Below, piece by piece: positions 1 to 6,896 of a DNA stretch of 11,007 bases (positions are counted from its first letter, which is position 1; every line of letters begins with the position of its first letter). The notes under the pieces were generated by a model. That model was not told the DNA's origin and did no database searches. It saw only the letters and a program-made list of their open reading frames with translations. The position numbers and the translations under genes are program-made. The stretch spans positions 4,194 through 15,200 of the forward strand of contig JALXFI010000288.1 in assembly GCA_027069035.1 (NCBI GenBank), written 5' to 3'. The DNA is from a bacterium (GTDB lineage: Bacteria; Desulfobacterota; GWC2-55-46; S146-80; JALXFI01).

Positions 1-1050
1 GAACTCTATCGTACATTCTTTGAAGATTATACTAAGAAAGTATGGGGGGTGCCATGTAATAAAATTAAACCTGAATGGGGAGCGCAGAGGGTAAAAGGAC
101 TTTCTATTTCAAAGACACTGATTCATGCAATAAGAACTTTGTTAAAAAAAGAAAAATCGATTGAACAAAAAACAATAGAAACTTCATTGATTGAACAATT
201 TCTATATCCTAAGTATGGTCCAGGTCAATTATGGGAAGAAGTAGCTTCTCAAGTTAAAGCAAGAAAAGGTGAAATTTATTTAAATAGCAAGGTAATTGGA
301 CTAATTAGGGATAAATTAAAGATAACCTATGTTTTAGTAAAAGATTGTGAGACACAAGAAGTAAGAAAAATACGCTCTGATTTTGTTTTTTCTACTATGC
401 CGGTAAAAGAACTTATTTTGTCCATGCAACCTTCAGTGACAAACGAAATTAAAGAGGTGGCAGAGGGATTAATGTACAGAGATTTTATTACGGTTGGAAT
501 TCTTCTAAAGGAATTAAAAATAAAAAATGAGACAAAAATAAAAACAGTCAATAATATTATTCCGGATAATTGGATATATATCCAGGAAAGAGATGTTAAA
601 TTAGGGCGCATTCAGATTTTTAATAATTGGAGTCCATATCTTGTAAAAGATGAACGAAATATTTGGTTGGGTTTAGAATATTTTGCTAACGAGGGAGATG
701 AGTTGTGGAATAAAACAGATAAAGAGCTTTCACAATTTGCAACAAGTGAATTGGAACAAATAGGTTTTATAGAACAAAAAGATGATGTTTTAGATTCAGT
801 TGTAATTAGAACACCAAAAGCTTACCCTGCTTATTTTGGAAGCTATGATAAATTCGATATAATAAAACAATTTGCAGATCAAATTGAGAATCTTTTTTTA
901 ATTGGTCGCAATGGAATGCATAAGTATAACAATCAAGATCATTCTATGTTGACTGCTATGGAAGCGGTGAATAATGTAATTAATAACAAAAAAACAAAGG
1001 AAAATATCTGGTTAGTTAATGCAGAGCAGGAATATCATGAAACTAATTGA
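1..1050 (+). CDS. FAD-dependent amine-oxidase / UDP-galactopyranose-mutase-like flavoprotein, 5'-truncated by window edge
   Basis: The reading frame is open from base 1, so the gene enters from outside the window; the GTG at 49 is an internal valine codon, not a start. The visible 349 residues contain FFEDYTKKVWG (about 6-16) and a following WGAQRVKGLS stretch, GQLWEEV near residue 75, FSTMPVKEL near 130, and a C-terminal block NLFLIGRNGMHKYNNQDHSM starting at residue 297. This pattern belongs to the NAD(P)/FAD-dependent oxidoreductases related to protoporphyrinogen oxidase and UDP-galactopyranose mutase that occur in O-antigen and capsule loci. The N-terminal Rossmann GxGxxG that binds FAD should lie in the missing part, about a third of the protein. 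The protein is presumably cytosolic and acts on a sugar or lipid-linked precursor, but the substrate cannot be read from the sequence. GC is very low (about 30% by eye), as is common in surface-polysaccharide loci. Family confidence is high; the reaction is unknown. Confidence 0.85.
   Translation, partial: ELYRTFFEDYTKKVWGVPCNKIKPEWGAQRVKGLSISKTLIHAIRTLLKKEKSIEQKTIETSLIEQFLYPKYGPGQLWEEVASQVKARKGEIYLNSKVIGLIRDKLKITYVLVKDCETQEVRKIRSDFVFSTMPVKELILSMQPSVTNEIKEVAEGLMYRDFITVGILLKELKIKNETKIKTVNNIIPDNWIYIQERDVKLGRIQIFNNWSPYLVKDERNIWLGLEYFANEGDELWNKTDKELSQFATSELEQIGFIEQKDDVLDSVVIRTPKAYPAYFGSYDKFDIIKQFADQIENLFLIGRNGMHKYNNQDHSMLTAMEAVNNVINNKKTKENIWLVNAEQEYHETN
1028..1031 (+). promoter_or_regulatory. Ribosome binding site for the short ORF at 1037
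   Basis: AGGA lies five bases before the ATG at 1037, inside the end of the flavoprotein gene. It marks this ATG as a real translation start, coupled to the upstream gene. No comparable site precedes the ATG at 1189. Confidence 0.5.
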
Positions 1051-1144
1051 AGACGATTTTTTAAAAAATATATCCCTAAATGTTGATATTATTAATTTTA
1101 CTACAATCGATAATTTAGATTTTTTCGTAAGGATATCAAATTAA
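1037..1144 (+). CDS. Short 35-residue ORF overlapping the flavoprotein gene; possible detached N-terminus of the next gene
   Basis: ATG at 1037 overlaps the flavoprotein stop by 14 bp and has a good Shine-Dalgarno (AGGA, five-base spacing). The product starts MKLIEDDFLKNISLN and runs to a TAA at 1142-1144; it has no membrane segment or motif that I recognise. The frame of the large membrane-protein gene is open from 1114 onward, and the two frames overlap across a run of six T's (1120-1125). One extra T, or a -1 slip, would fuse this ORF to the 1189 gene, giving a protein of about 1059 residues and supplying the start signal the 1189 ATG lacks. Alternatives are a genuine small protein, or the stub of a glycosyltransferase gene lost by deletion. 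It is almost certainly translated; its identity is uncertain. Confidence 0.4.
   Translation: MKLIEDDFLKNISLNVDIINFTTIDNLDFFVRISN
1120..1126 (+). other. T-TTT-TTC slippery heptamer at the possible frame junction
   Basis: In the frame of the 1037 ORF the bases read as GAT TTT TTC, so T TTT TTC fits the X XXY YYZ pattern known for -1 ribosomal slippage. A -1 slip continues into CGT AAG GAT and the open frame leading to the ATG at 1189. The downstream bases are AT-rich and I see no strong hairpin or pseudoknot, so a simple homopolymer indel is at least as likely as programmed frameshifting. Confidence 0.25.
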
Positions 1145-1188
1145 AAACAATTCTTTTTCCACTAAATTATAGAAAAATTCTTCCTTGC

Positions 1189-4100
1189 ATGAAAATATAT
1201 TATACATTAAAAAAGTTTGTCTCTTATCTAATCAACTGCTTGTATACAGCATCCACAGCTCAGTTAAGTACAGCCTTTCTTTTTGGTATAACAAGCAGTG
1301 TCATTTCGCTTTTTCTGTTTTCTCCTTTTTTAAAAAGTTGCAAACAAATATATCCGGACCTAATCGTTGGCAGTATTACTTGGGTTGATTATTGCAAGAC
1401 TTTTGATTATCTAATTGTGTTCGTATTTCTGGCAGTATTTTTTGTTATGTGGACTATTTCTCTGCTGTTGACAAGTAGGTTATGGCACAGGATAGAAAAA
1501 ACATATTGTCAGGACAAACGGCGTCTATTAAACTTTGATTCACATTATATGAACCATGCAATCCTTGTTTGTGTAGGTGTTGTTGCGTATGTTGCTGGTT
1601 TTTGGTTTGTAAGTGGAACCATGAATGGATTTAAGATAATAGCATTTTTCCTTATTGTTGGAGGAGTTCTATATCTAAAGGATGTAACGACAGGTAAAAG
1701 TGAATGGTTTGGTTTCAGATTTGTTTTAGTAGTTTTGATAAGCATATTTACATACCTTTCCTTTTTTGCTGTTTTAACTGTATTTTACCTTATTAATCCA
1801 ATTGCGATTAGCAAATTTACGCAAGCCATTTCAGATGGAAGGGCACTATATCTATTGTATATATTTTCTTTTATTACAATTATATTAGCCTTTATATTCG
1901 ATAAGTCTTCTTTAAAATCATGGTGTAAATTTTGTTATTTATCCCAGATACTCCTTCCTCTTCTTTTTCTGATACCATTACGCGAGGTTTATCAAAAAGG
2001 CAACACCTTGATGGTTATAGACAATATACCTTTAAGAACCGAATTATTGTTTGTGTCAATCAGTCTATTGGGTGTTGTTTATAATGTGTATAGTTTAAGA
2101 AGGTATGCAAGTTCCGTTTTTGCAGCAAACGATTTCTCGTACTCCGATTTTATCCTTATGCCAAGTCTTTTGTCATTTATCTTTCTTATTTCATACACAA
2201 ATTATGTACCTTCCTACAACGGTTTTATATCTGGTTATTTTCACCTTGGAGAACTTATTGTTCCATGGCAGCAGATAACACACTTTGGCCTCAGGGCATA
2301 CCATGATTTTATACCTATTCATGGCTTTATGGATGTCTTGTATGGGGCAGTCAATTCCATATTTTTTAAGGGGACGGCATTTTCATTTTTTTGGGTAATG
2401 CGTCTTTTGATGCCTGCCTTCGCATGCGCAAACATCTATCTTTTATCGCGATTTGTTGGAAAAGACTGGAGCTTATTACTTTCTTTTTCTTTTATACCTG
2501 TACGAGACAGGTTTTTTTTGGTTTTACCAATTATTCTCATTTTATCTCTTCCTGTGTTGTTGGAAAGGCCTTTATTATGGCTTGTTTTATGGTATTTCTT
2601 TTCAATGGCCCATATTTTGTATAACCATTCCCCTATGGGTATTGCTTTGACTCTTGCCACTATACCCTTTGGTCTGTATTTTTTTATTATTATTTTGAAA
2701 AAGGGTTTGCTGAAAGATACATTTCAAAAGCATTCAAAAACCACATTCCTTATCTTAAGCTTTATCGCAGTATCCATTGTCTTTCTTGTACCATATTTTA
2801 GAGTTTTACTGACATTTTTGATTAACAACAGCTCTGCACACTCGCTGGGAAATGGAATAGGCTGGTTCCAATCTACAGTGATACCTGTTTGGTTTCCATG
2901 GAAGGAAAAATTGATCTGGGAAGGGGTCAGGGTAGGGGGATGGATGTTGGGTATATTAGTCTTGTGGCACCTCTTTATCTTAAACCTTAAAAGAGATAAA
3001 AGTGGAGTAACTCATCTCTTAAGCCCGGCAACGATTATTGCACTTGCTGGAATGCTTTTTACAATATTCATTATACCATATAGTATGGTAAGGATTGATG
3101 TAAATGAGTTAAGTAGAACCGGAGTAGTTACAGCATTGATCCTTGGAAGTTTGCTGCCTTTGGTGATACTTTTAACCATGCTGCAATCAAAGAGATTTAC
3201 ATTTATTGGGATATTATTTCTGTTTCTTTTCATCGGAATGCAGTCGGGATTGGATGCCATAGCTGTAGACGATCTTGTAAGCACTAATATTTTTAATCCT
3301 GTGCAAGTTCTCCCTGATGCAGTTTTTGTAGATGGGAAGAAATTTGGGATACCAAATGTAGGTAAAGGTTTTATGCAAGAAAATAAAGTAAGAGAAATTA
3401 TTGAATTTAAAAAAATACTTGGGGGATTACTTAAGAGGGGAGAGACATATTACGATCTTACTAATAGGATAGCTATGTATTTTTACATCGATAAACCTGC
3501 TCCATGGATTTATCTTGCTGGATATAATGCAGTAAATTATGAGATACAGACCGAAGTAATAAATGTTCTGAAACGAAAGAAACCACCTGTTGTTTTTATA
3601 TTGCCTGGAAGGTTTTTTGATAATGCACTCTTTACCTTGAGGTCTTATAGGATTTATAAATGGTTTATGAATAACGCTTATATATTGTACAGGCAAAATG
3701 GATTTTCCTTTCTTATTCGAAAGGATAGATATGATGAACTTGGACTGAGAAGATTTAATCAAAACGATAAAGGTTATCCTTACCAGAAAAATTTGCGAGC
3801 GCTTCCGATTGCGTGGGGAAGAAATTTAAAGAGTCTTATGCCAAGATTTCGTCGATATGATATGGATGCTGCTATCTTATATAAAAACAGCAATACAATT
3901 GCATGGCGATTTAAAGAGCCTATAGATGGTAGCAAATATGATTTTATAAGACTTAAAACTAATTGCAGTAAAGAAAGCGGTGTAAATGGCACTGGTACCG
4001 GGAAACTTTATTGGGCAAACGGCAAAGATTTTAGTGATAAACGTTCCTTGGTTTTTGATATAAATACAGAGAATGATTATTTTTTGATTCCAATGGGCAG

Positions 4101-4215
4101 TCATCCTGATTGGATGGGCAGTCAAGAGATTACTGATTTGACGCTATACTACTTCTTTCACGAAGACGTTAAATGTAGTTCTTTTGATATAAAACCGATG
4201 GAATTAATCAAATAA
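1189..4215 (+). CDS. Large polytopic membrane protein with C-terminal soluble domain, candidate GT-C-type glycosyltransferase
   Basis: The 1008 residues hold about 16-19 hydrophobic segments between roughly residues 28 and 700 (for example near 28-48, 71-94, 124-164, 176-202 and 221-265), followed by a soluble region of about 300 residues. A polar loop near 345-385 with YHDFIPIHGFMDV is the best candidate for a functional site, resembling the conserved acidic/His loops of membrane glycosyltransferases. The last part (about 917-1005) alternates hydrophobic and polar residues, with LYWANGKDF, RSLVFDI and a P-x-W motif. It resembles the beta-sandwich appended to some membrane sugar transferases. 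No exact family can be named. The ATG at 1189 has no visible Shine-Dalgarno, and the frame is open upstream to 1114, so the true N-terminus may come from the ORF at 1037. The next Met is near residue 86, after the first membrane segment. The neighbouring flavoprotein supports a role in glycan assembly. The gene is certain; its function is inferred. Confidence 0.8.
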   Translation: MKIYYTLKKFVSYLINCLYTASTAQLSTAFLFGITSSVISLFLFSPFLKSCKQIYPDLIVGSITWVDYCKTFDYLIVFVFLAVFFVMWTISLLLTSRLWHRIEKTYCQDKRRLLNFDSHYMNHAILVCVGVVAYVAGFWFVSGTMNGFKIIAFFLIVGGVLYLKDVTTGKSEWFGFRFVLVVLISIFTYLSFFAVLTVFYLINPIAISKFTQAISDGRALYLLYIFSFITIILAFIFDKSSLKSWCKFCYLSQILLPLLFLIPLREVYQKGNTLMVIDNIPLRTELLFVSISLLGVVYNVYSLRRYASSVFAANDFSYSDFILMPSLLSFIFLISYTNYVPSYNGFISGYFHLGELIVPWQQITHFGLRAYHDFIPIHGFMDVLYGAVNSIFFKGTAFSFFWVMRLLMPAFACANIYLLSRFVGKDWSLLLSFSFIPVRDRFFLVLPIILILSLPVLLERPLLWLVLWYFFSMAHILYNHSPMGIALTLATIPFGLYFFIIILKKGLLKDTFQKHSKTTFLILSFIAVSIVFLVPYFRVLLTFLINNSSAHSLGNGIGWFQSTVIPVWFPWKEKLIWEGVRVGGWMLGILVLWHLFILNLKRDKSGVTHLLSPATIIALAGMLFTIFIIPYSMVRIDVNELSRTGVVTALILGSLLPLVILLTMLQSKRFTFIGILFLFLFIGMQSGLDAIAVDDLVSTNIFNPVQVLPDAVFVDGKKFGIPNVGKGFMQENKVREIIEFKKILGGLLKRGETYYDLTNRIAMYFYIDKPAPWIYLAGYNAVNYEIQTEVINVLKRKKPPVVFILPGRFFDNALFTLRSYRIYKWFMNNAYILYRQNGFSFLIRKDRYDELGLRRFNQNDKGYPYQKNLRALPIAWGRNLKSLMPRFRRYDMDAAILYKNSNTIAWRFKEPIDGSKYDFIRLKTNCSKESGVNGTGTGKLYWANGKDFSDKRSLVFDINTENDYFLIPMGSHPDWMGSQEITDLTLYYFFHEDVKCSSFDIKPMELIK
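4093..4124 (+). repeat. Short in-frame direct repeat, 11 bp at 21-bp period
   Basis: ATGGGCAGTCA occurs at 4093-4103 and again at 4114-4124. The 21-base period keeps the frame and encodes MGS-HPDW-MGS near the C-terminus of the large membrane protein. It is probably a small local duplication. Confidence 0.6.
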
Positions 4216-4237
4216 GGTTCAGCAGAGCCCGTTTTTC

Positions 4238-4266
4238 TTGCAGAATTTACGGTTAACCCTTATACT
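4238..4266 (+). promoter_or_regulatory. Possible sigma-70-type promoter upstream of the spermidine-synthase-like gene
   Basis: TTGCAG (4238-4243) and TATACT (4261-4266) are separated by exactly 17 bases. The -10 box matches the consensus at five of six positions, the -35 box only at its TTG. Transcription would begin near 4273 and leave a leader of about 65 bases. The site falls in the only sizeable gap between the two gene blocks, where GC content also rises. In AT-rich DNA such matches arise by chance, so this is tentative. Confidence 0.35.
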
Positions 4267-4289
4267 TTATCCTGAATAATGCCCTTGGC

Positions 4290-4318
4290 GGTAGAACACA
4301 GACTACCACACAATGTGG
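4290..4318 (+). promoter_or_regulatory. Two overlapping, mutually exclusive leader hairpins
   Basis: GGTAG (4290-4294) can pair with CTACC (4303-4307), and CCACA (4306-4310) can pair with TGTGG (4314-4318). The two stems share 4306-4307, so only one can form. The second also holds the first two G's of GGAAGG (4317-4322), the only purine-rich candidate ribosome binding site before the start at 4339. That motif is 16 bases from the ATG, which is too far for a normal site. Stems of five pairs are weak and could be chance. Confidence 0.2.
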
Positions 4319-4338
4319 AAGGACAATGAATTATTGTT

Positions 4339-6888
4339 ATGAAATTTATTCTTCTCTTCTTCTTTTTTCTTACCGGGCTTACCGGCCTTGTATATGAACT
4401 CGTCTGGACAAGGATGCTTATCCTTGTCTTTGGCTCCACCCAGTTTGCCATTACCACCGTTCTTACTACTTTTATGACAGGCCTCGCCTTGGGAAGCATA
4501 GCGTTTGGCAGGCTTGTTGACAGAAAATCTAATCCGCTTAAGATATATGCTTTGATAGAACTCTCTATAGGTCTCTATTGTTTTTTTACCCCGACAATTT
4601 TTGATTTGATAAAATCTTTATATATAGGGTCATTTGCTGCCGGGCAGACGTACTACAGTGCTTTCAACTCAACACAGTTTCTCTTCTCATTTTTGGGTAT
4701 AATAATCCCCACTACACTTATGGGCGGCACACTGCCGGTGCTGATCAAATATTTTTCTTTGAATAACAACCGTATAGGACACAGCTCCGGCCTCCTTTAT
4801 GCCGTCAACACACTTGGCGCAGTGACAGGAACCCTTTTTACGGGAATGTTCCTCCTCTATTTTTTAGGTATTAAATCGAGTCTCTATCTTGCGGGAAGCA
4901 TTGATACTATTGTAGGCGTTCTTTTACTTGCTATCGGAGGTATAATAAGAAAAAATTCCGGCATAATCAGCCAATCTTCAGGCGTTGCCCAAAAAGTCCC
5001 GGACGGTGTAAGTAGTGCGAACCCTCATAAAGATAAGCGAAACACAATGGATGTAATAGTTATTTCCGCTTTCTGTCTTTCCGGTTTTATAGCCCTTGCT
5101 TACGAAGTGCTCTGGACAAGGGTATTGTCCCTGGTTCTCGGTTCCTCCATCTATGCGTTTACTGTTATACTGACGGCCTTTCTTCTTGGGATATCTTTAG
5201 GAAGCATACTGTTTTCACGGTTTGTTGACAGACAAAGACATCATATCTTCTGGTTCGGCATACTCGAAGGAATTATTGGAATATCGGCCATAGCATCCAT
5301 ATTTTCATTTAAATATCTTCCATTCATATTCAGTCGGATGTATCAGGCCTTTTCTCACAATTTCTGGCTCTTTACTTTTTTACAGTTTCTCTTAAGCCTT
5401 TCTGTTATGGCTATTCCAACACTTTCTATGGGGGCGATATTCCCTGTTGTAAGCAAGATATATACAAGGCGAAAAAGGGGAGTCGGGACAAGTATCGGAA
5501 GCATCTATTTTTCTAATACCATAGGTTCGATTGTTGGGTCCTTTTCCGCAGGGTTTATAATGATCCCCTTTATCGGTATTCAGAAATCCATCTTTATATT
5601 GGCTGTAATAAATATACTTCTATGTATTGTACTGCTCGTGTTTTCAGAGATGCGCAGAGGCGCTAATTTTTTTGTCATTGGCGCAACTGTAATGATATCA
5701 ATGTTTTTAATATTTAACCTTCCTTCATGGGACAAAGAGGTCATGACCCTTGGCCCGTACGTTAATCCGATAAAACAAAACTATTCAGATATCAAAGGGA
5801 AACTATCTGATGATAAGCTGCTTTACTATAAGGAAGGATTAAACGCACTTATAACCGTAAGAAAAAGGGGAGATGAACTCTCCTATCAGGCAAACGGGAA
5901 ATATGAGGCAATAGTAAACGGAGACAGACCGGCAGAGACATGGTATGTATTGGGACACATCCCTATGCTCCTCAGTAAAAAAACAGAAAACGCCCTTCTC
6001 GTCGGCCTTGGCTCCGGTATAACACTTGGGGCAATGGAGGAATATCCGGTTAAAGAGATCGATGTTGTGGAGCTTGAACCTGCCGTTATAGAGGCGGCAA
6101 ATTTTTTTTCCAGGGTAAACGGCGATGCTGTTTCCGATCAGCGGGTTTCTATGCACATAACGGACGGAAGAAGCTTTGTGGCATCAACGGATAAGAAGTA
6201 CGATGTGATTGTGTCGGGGGTTTCAGATCCATGGATAAGCGGTGTCTCCAATCTTTTTACAAGAGAATACTTTGAGGATCTCTATGATCACCTTTCACCT
6301 GATGGAGTAACCGCTATCTGGTATCAGAATTATCGCACTACGGACCGGGACTTTAAAACCGGCATAAAAACCTTTGCATCTGTTTTTCCCCATGCAAGCG
6401 TTTGGTTCCATTACTCAAAGACAGCCGATCTGGTTATTATAGGTTCTAAAAAAGAGATCAGGATTGAACTTGATGCCCTTGATAAAAAAATAAAAAGCGT
6501 AGGTCTCAATCGGATAGATGTAAATAATGCCCTGCAATTTCTCAATCTCTTTTTGATCGGCAACAAGGACTTAAGGGCTTATATCCACGGGGCGTCTATC
6601 AATACGGACAACAAACCGATCCTTGAATTTACCCTCCCTATGCAGATGTACTCGCCTCCTGATGTAGGCCAGAATGAAAGGGTGATGGATATGCTTAAAA
6701 ACGCTGGGGATATTATTCCGCCTGTAACGGTGTCTAAAAATGCAATGGGGGTTTTTTATTTAAGGCTTGGCTTGGAATACCTAAACTATGTATTCAGGGA
6801 TGAGCAAACAGTCAAACTATTCAAAAAGGTTTTAATTATTGACCCACAGAATAAGAAGGCTAAAAGTGGTTTGAAATTACTGAAGTAA
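4339..6888 (+). CDS. Fused membrane (MFS-like) / spermidine-synthase-like protein
   Basis: The 849 residues fall into three parts. Residues 1-205 and 240-445 are two copies of a membrane half. YELVWTR at 19-25 matches YEVLWTR at 255-261, and the P-T-x-x-MGG/MGA-x-x-P motif at 124-133 matches 360-369, both at an offset of exactly 236. Residues 490-720 form a spermidine-synthase-like Rossmann domain: LLVGLGSGITLG (553-564) for S-adenosylmethionine-type binding, DVVELEP (575-581), HITDGR (606-611) and YDVIVSGVSDPW (621-632). A single TPR-like helix pair ends the protein. In true aminopropyltransferases the segment after YDVI reads D-x-x-D; here the first D is G627 while D630 remains, so classical spermidine synthesis is doubtful. 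Fused proteins of this kind are widespread in bacteria and mostly uncharacterised. ATG 4339 is chosen because an in-frame TGA lies at 4327-4329. The gene begins the right-hand operon. Confidence 0.88.
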   Translation: MKFILLFFFFLTGLTGLVYELVWTRMLILVFGSTQFAITTVLTTFMTGLALGSIAFGRLVDRKSNPLKIYALIELSIGLYCFFTPTIFDLIKSLYIGSFAAGQTYYSAFNSTQFLFSFLGIIIPTTLMGGTLPVLIKYFSLNNNRIGHSSGLLYAVNTLGAVTGTLFTGMFLLYFLGIKSSLYLAGSIDTIVGVLLLAIGGIIRKNSGIISQSSGVAQKVPDGVSSANPHKDKRNTMDVIVISAFCLSGFIALAYEVLWTRVLSLVLGSSIYAFTVILTAFLLGISLGSILFSRFVDRQRHHIFWFGILEGIIGISAIASIFSFKYLPFIFSRMYQAFSHNFWLFTFLQFLLSLSVMAIPTLSMGAIFPVVSKIYTRRKRGVGTSIGSIYFSNTIGSIVGSFSAGFIMIPFIGIQKSIFILAVINILLCIVLLVFSEMRRGANFFVIGATVMISMFLIFNLPSWDKEVMTLGPYVNPIKQNYSDIKGKLSDDKLLYYKEGLNALITVRKRGDELSYQANGKYEAIVNGDRPAETWYVLGHIPMLLSKKTENALLVGLGSGITLGAMEEYPVKEIDVVELEPAVIEAANFFSRVNGDAVSDQRVSMHITDGRSFVASTDKKYDVIVSGVSDPWISGVSNLFTREYFEDLYDHLSPDGVTAIWYQNYRTTDRDFKTGIKTFASVFPHASVWFHYSKTADLVIIGSKKEIRIELDALDKKIKSVGLNRIDVNNALQFLNLFLIGNKDLRAYIHGASINTDNKPILEFTLPMQMYSPPDVGQNERVMDMLKNAGDIIPPVTVSKNAMGVFYLRLGLEYLNYVFRDEQTVKLFKKVLIIDPQNKKAKSGLKLLK

Positions 6889-6890
6889 GG
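6887..6890 (+). promoter_or_regulatory. Ribosome binding site that supports a TTG start at 6897
   Basis: AAGG, overlapping the stop codon of the upstream gene, lies six bases before TTG 6897. The in-frame ATG at 6924 has no purine-rich site at a usable distance, so this motif favours the TTG start. Confidence 0.4.
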
Positions 6891-6896
6891 CTGGCC

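Noticed and set aside
49..51. GTG start for the flavoprotein
   Set aside because: The frame is open back to base 1 and the residues before it (YTKKVWG) belong to a conserved family motif, so the GTG is an internal valine.
572..583. 12-bp perfect palindrome GGATATATATCC
   Set aside because: It sits inside the flavoprotein coding region in very AT-rich DNA, has no loop or neighbouring motif, and is expected by chance.
4326..4397. 23-codon ORF starting at ATG 4326
   Set aside because: It overlaps the real start in another frame, and its GGAAGG motif is only three bases from the ATG; the peptide shows no pattern. It could at most be a leader effect.
5839..6156. Minus-strand open frame of 105 codons
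   Set aside because: It lies wholly inside the spermidine-synthase-like domain, which has clear motifs on the + strand; the minus product shows no recognisable motif.
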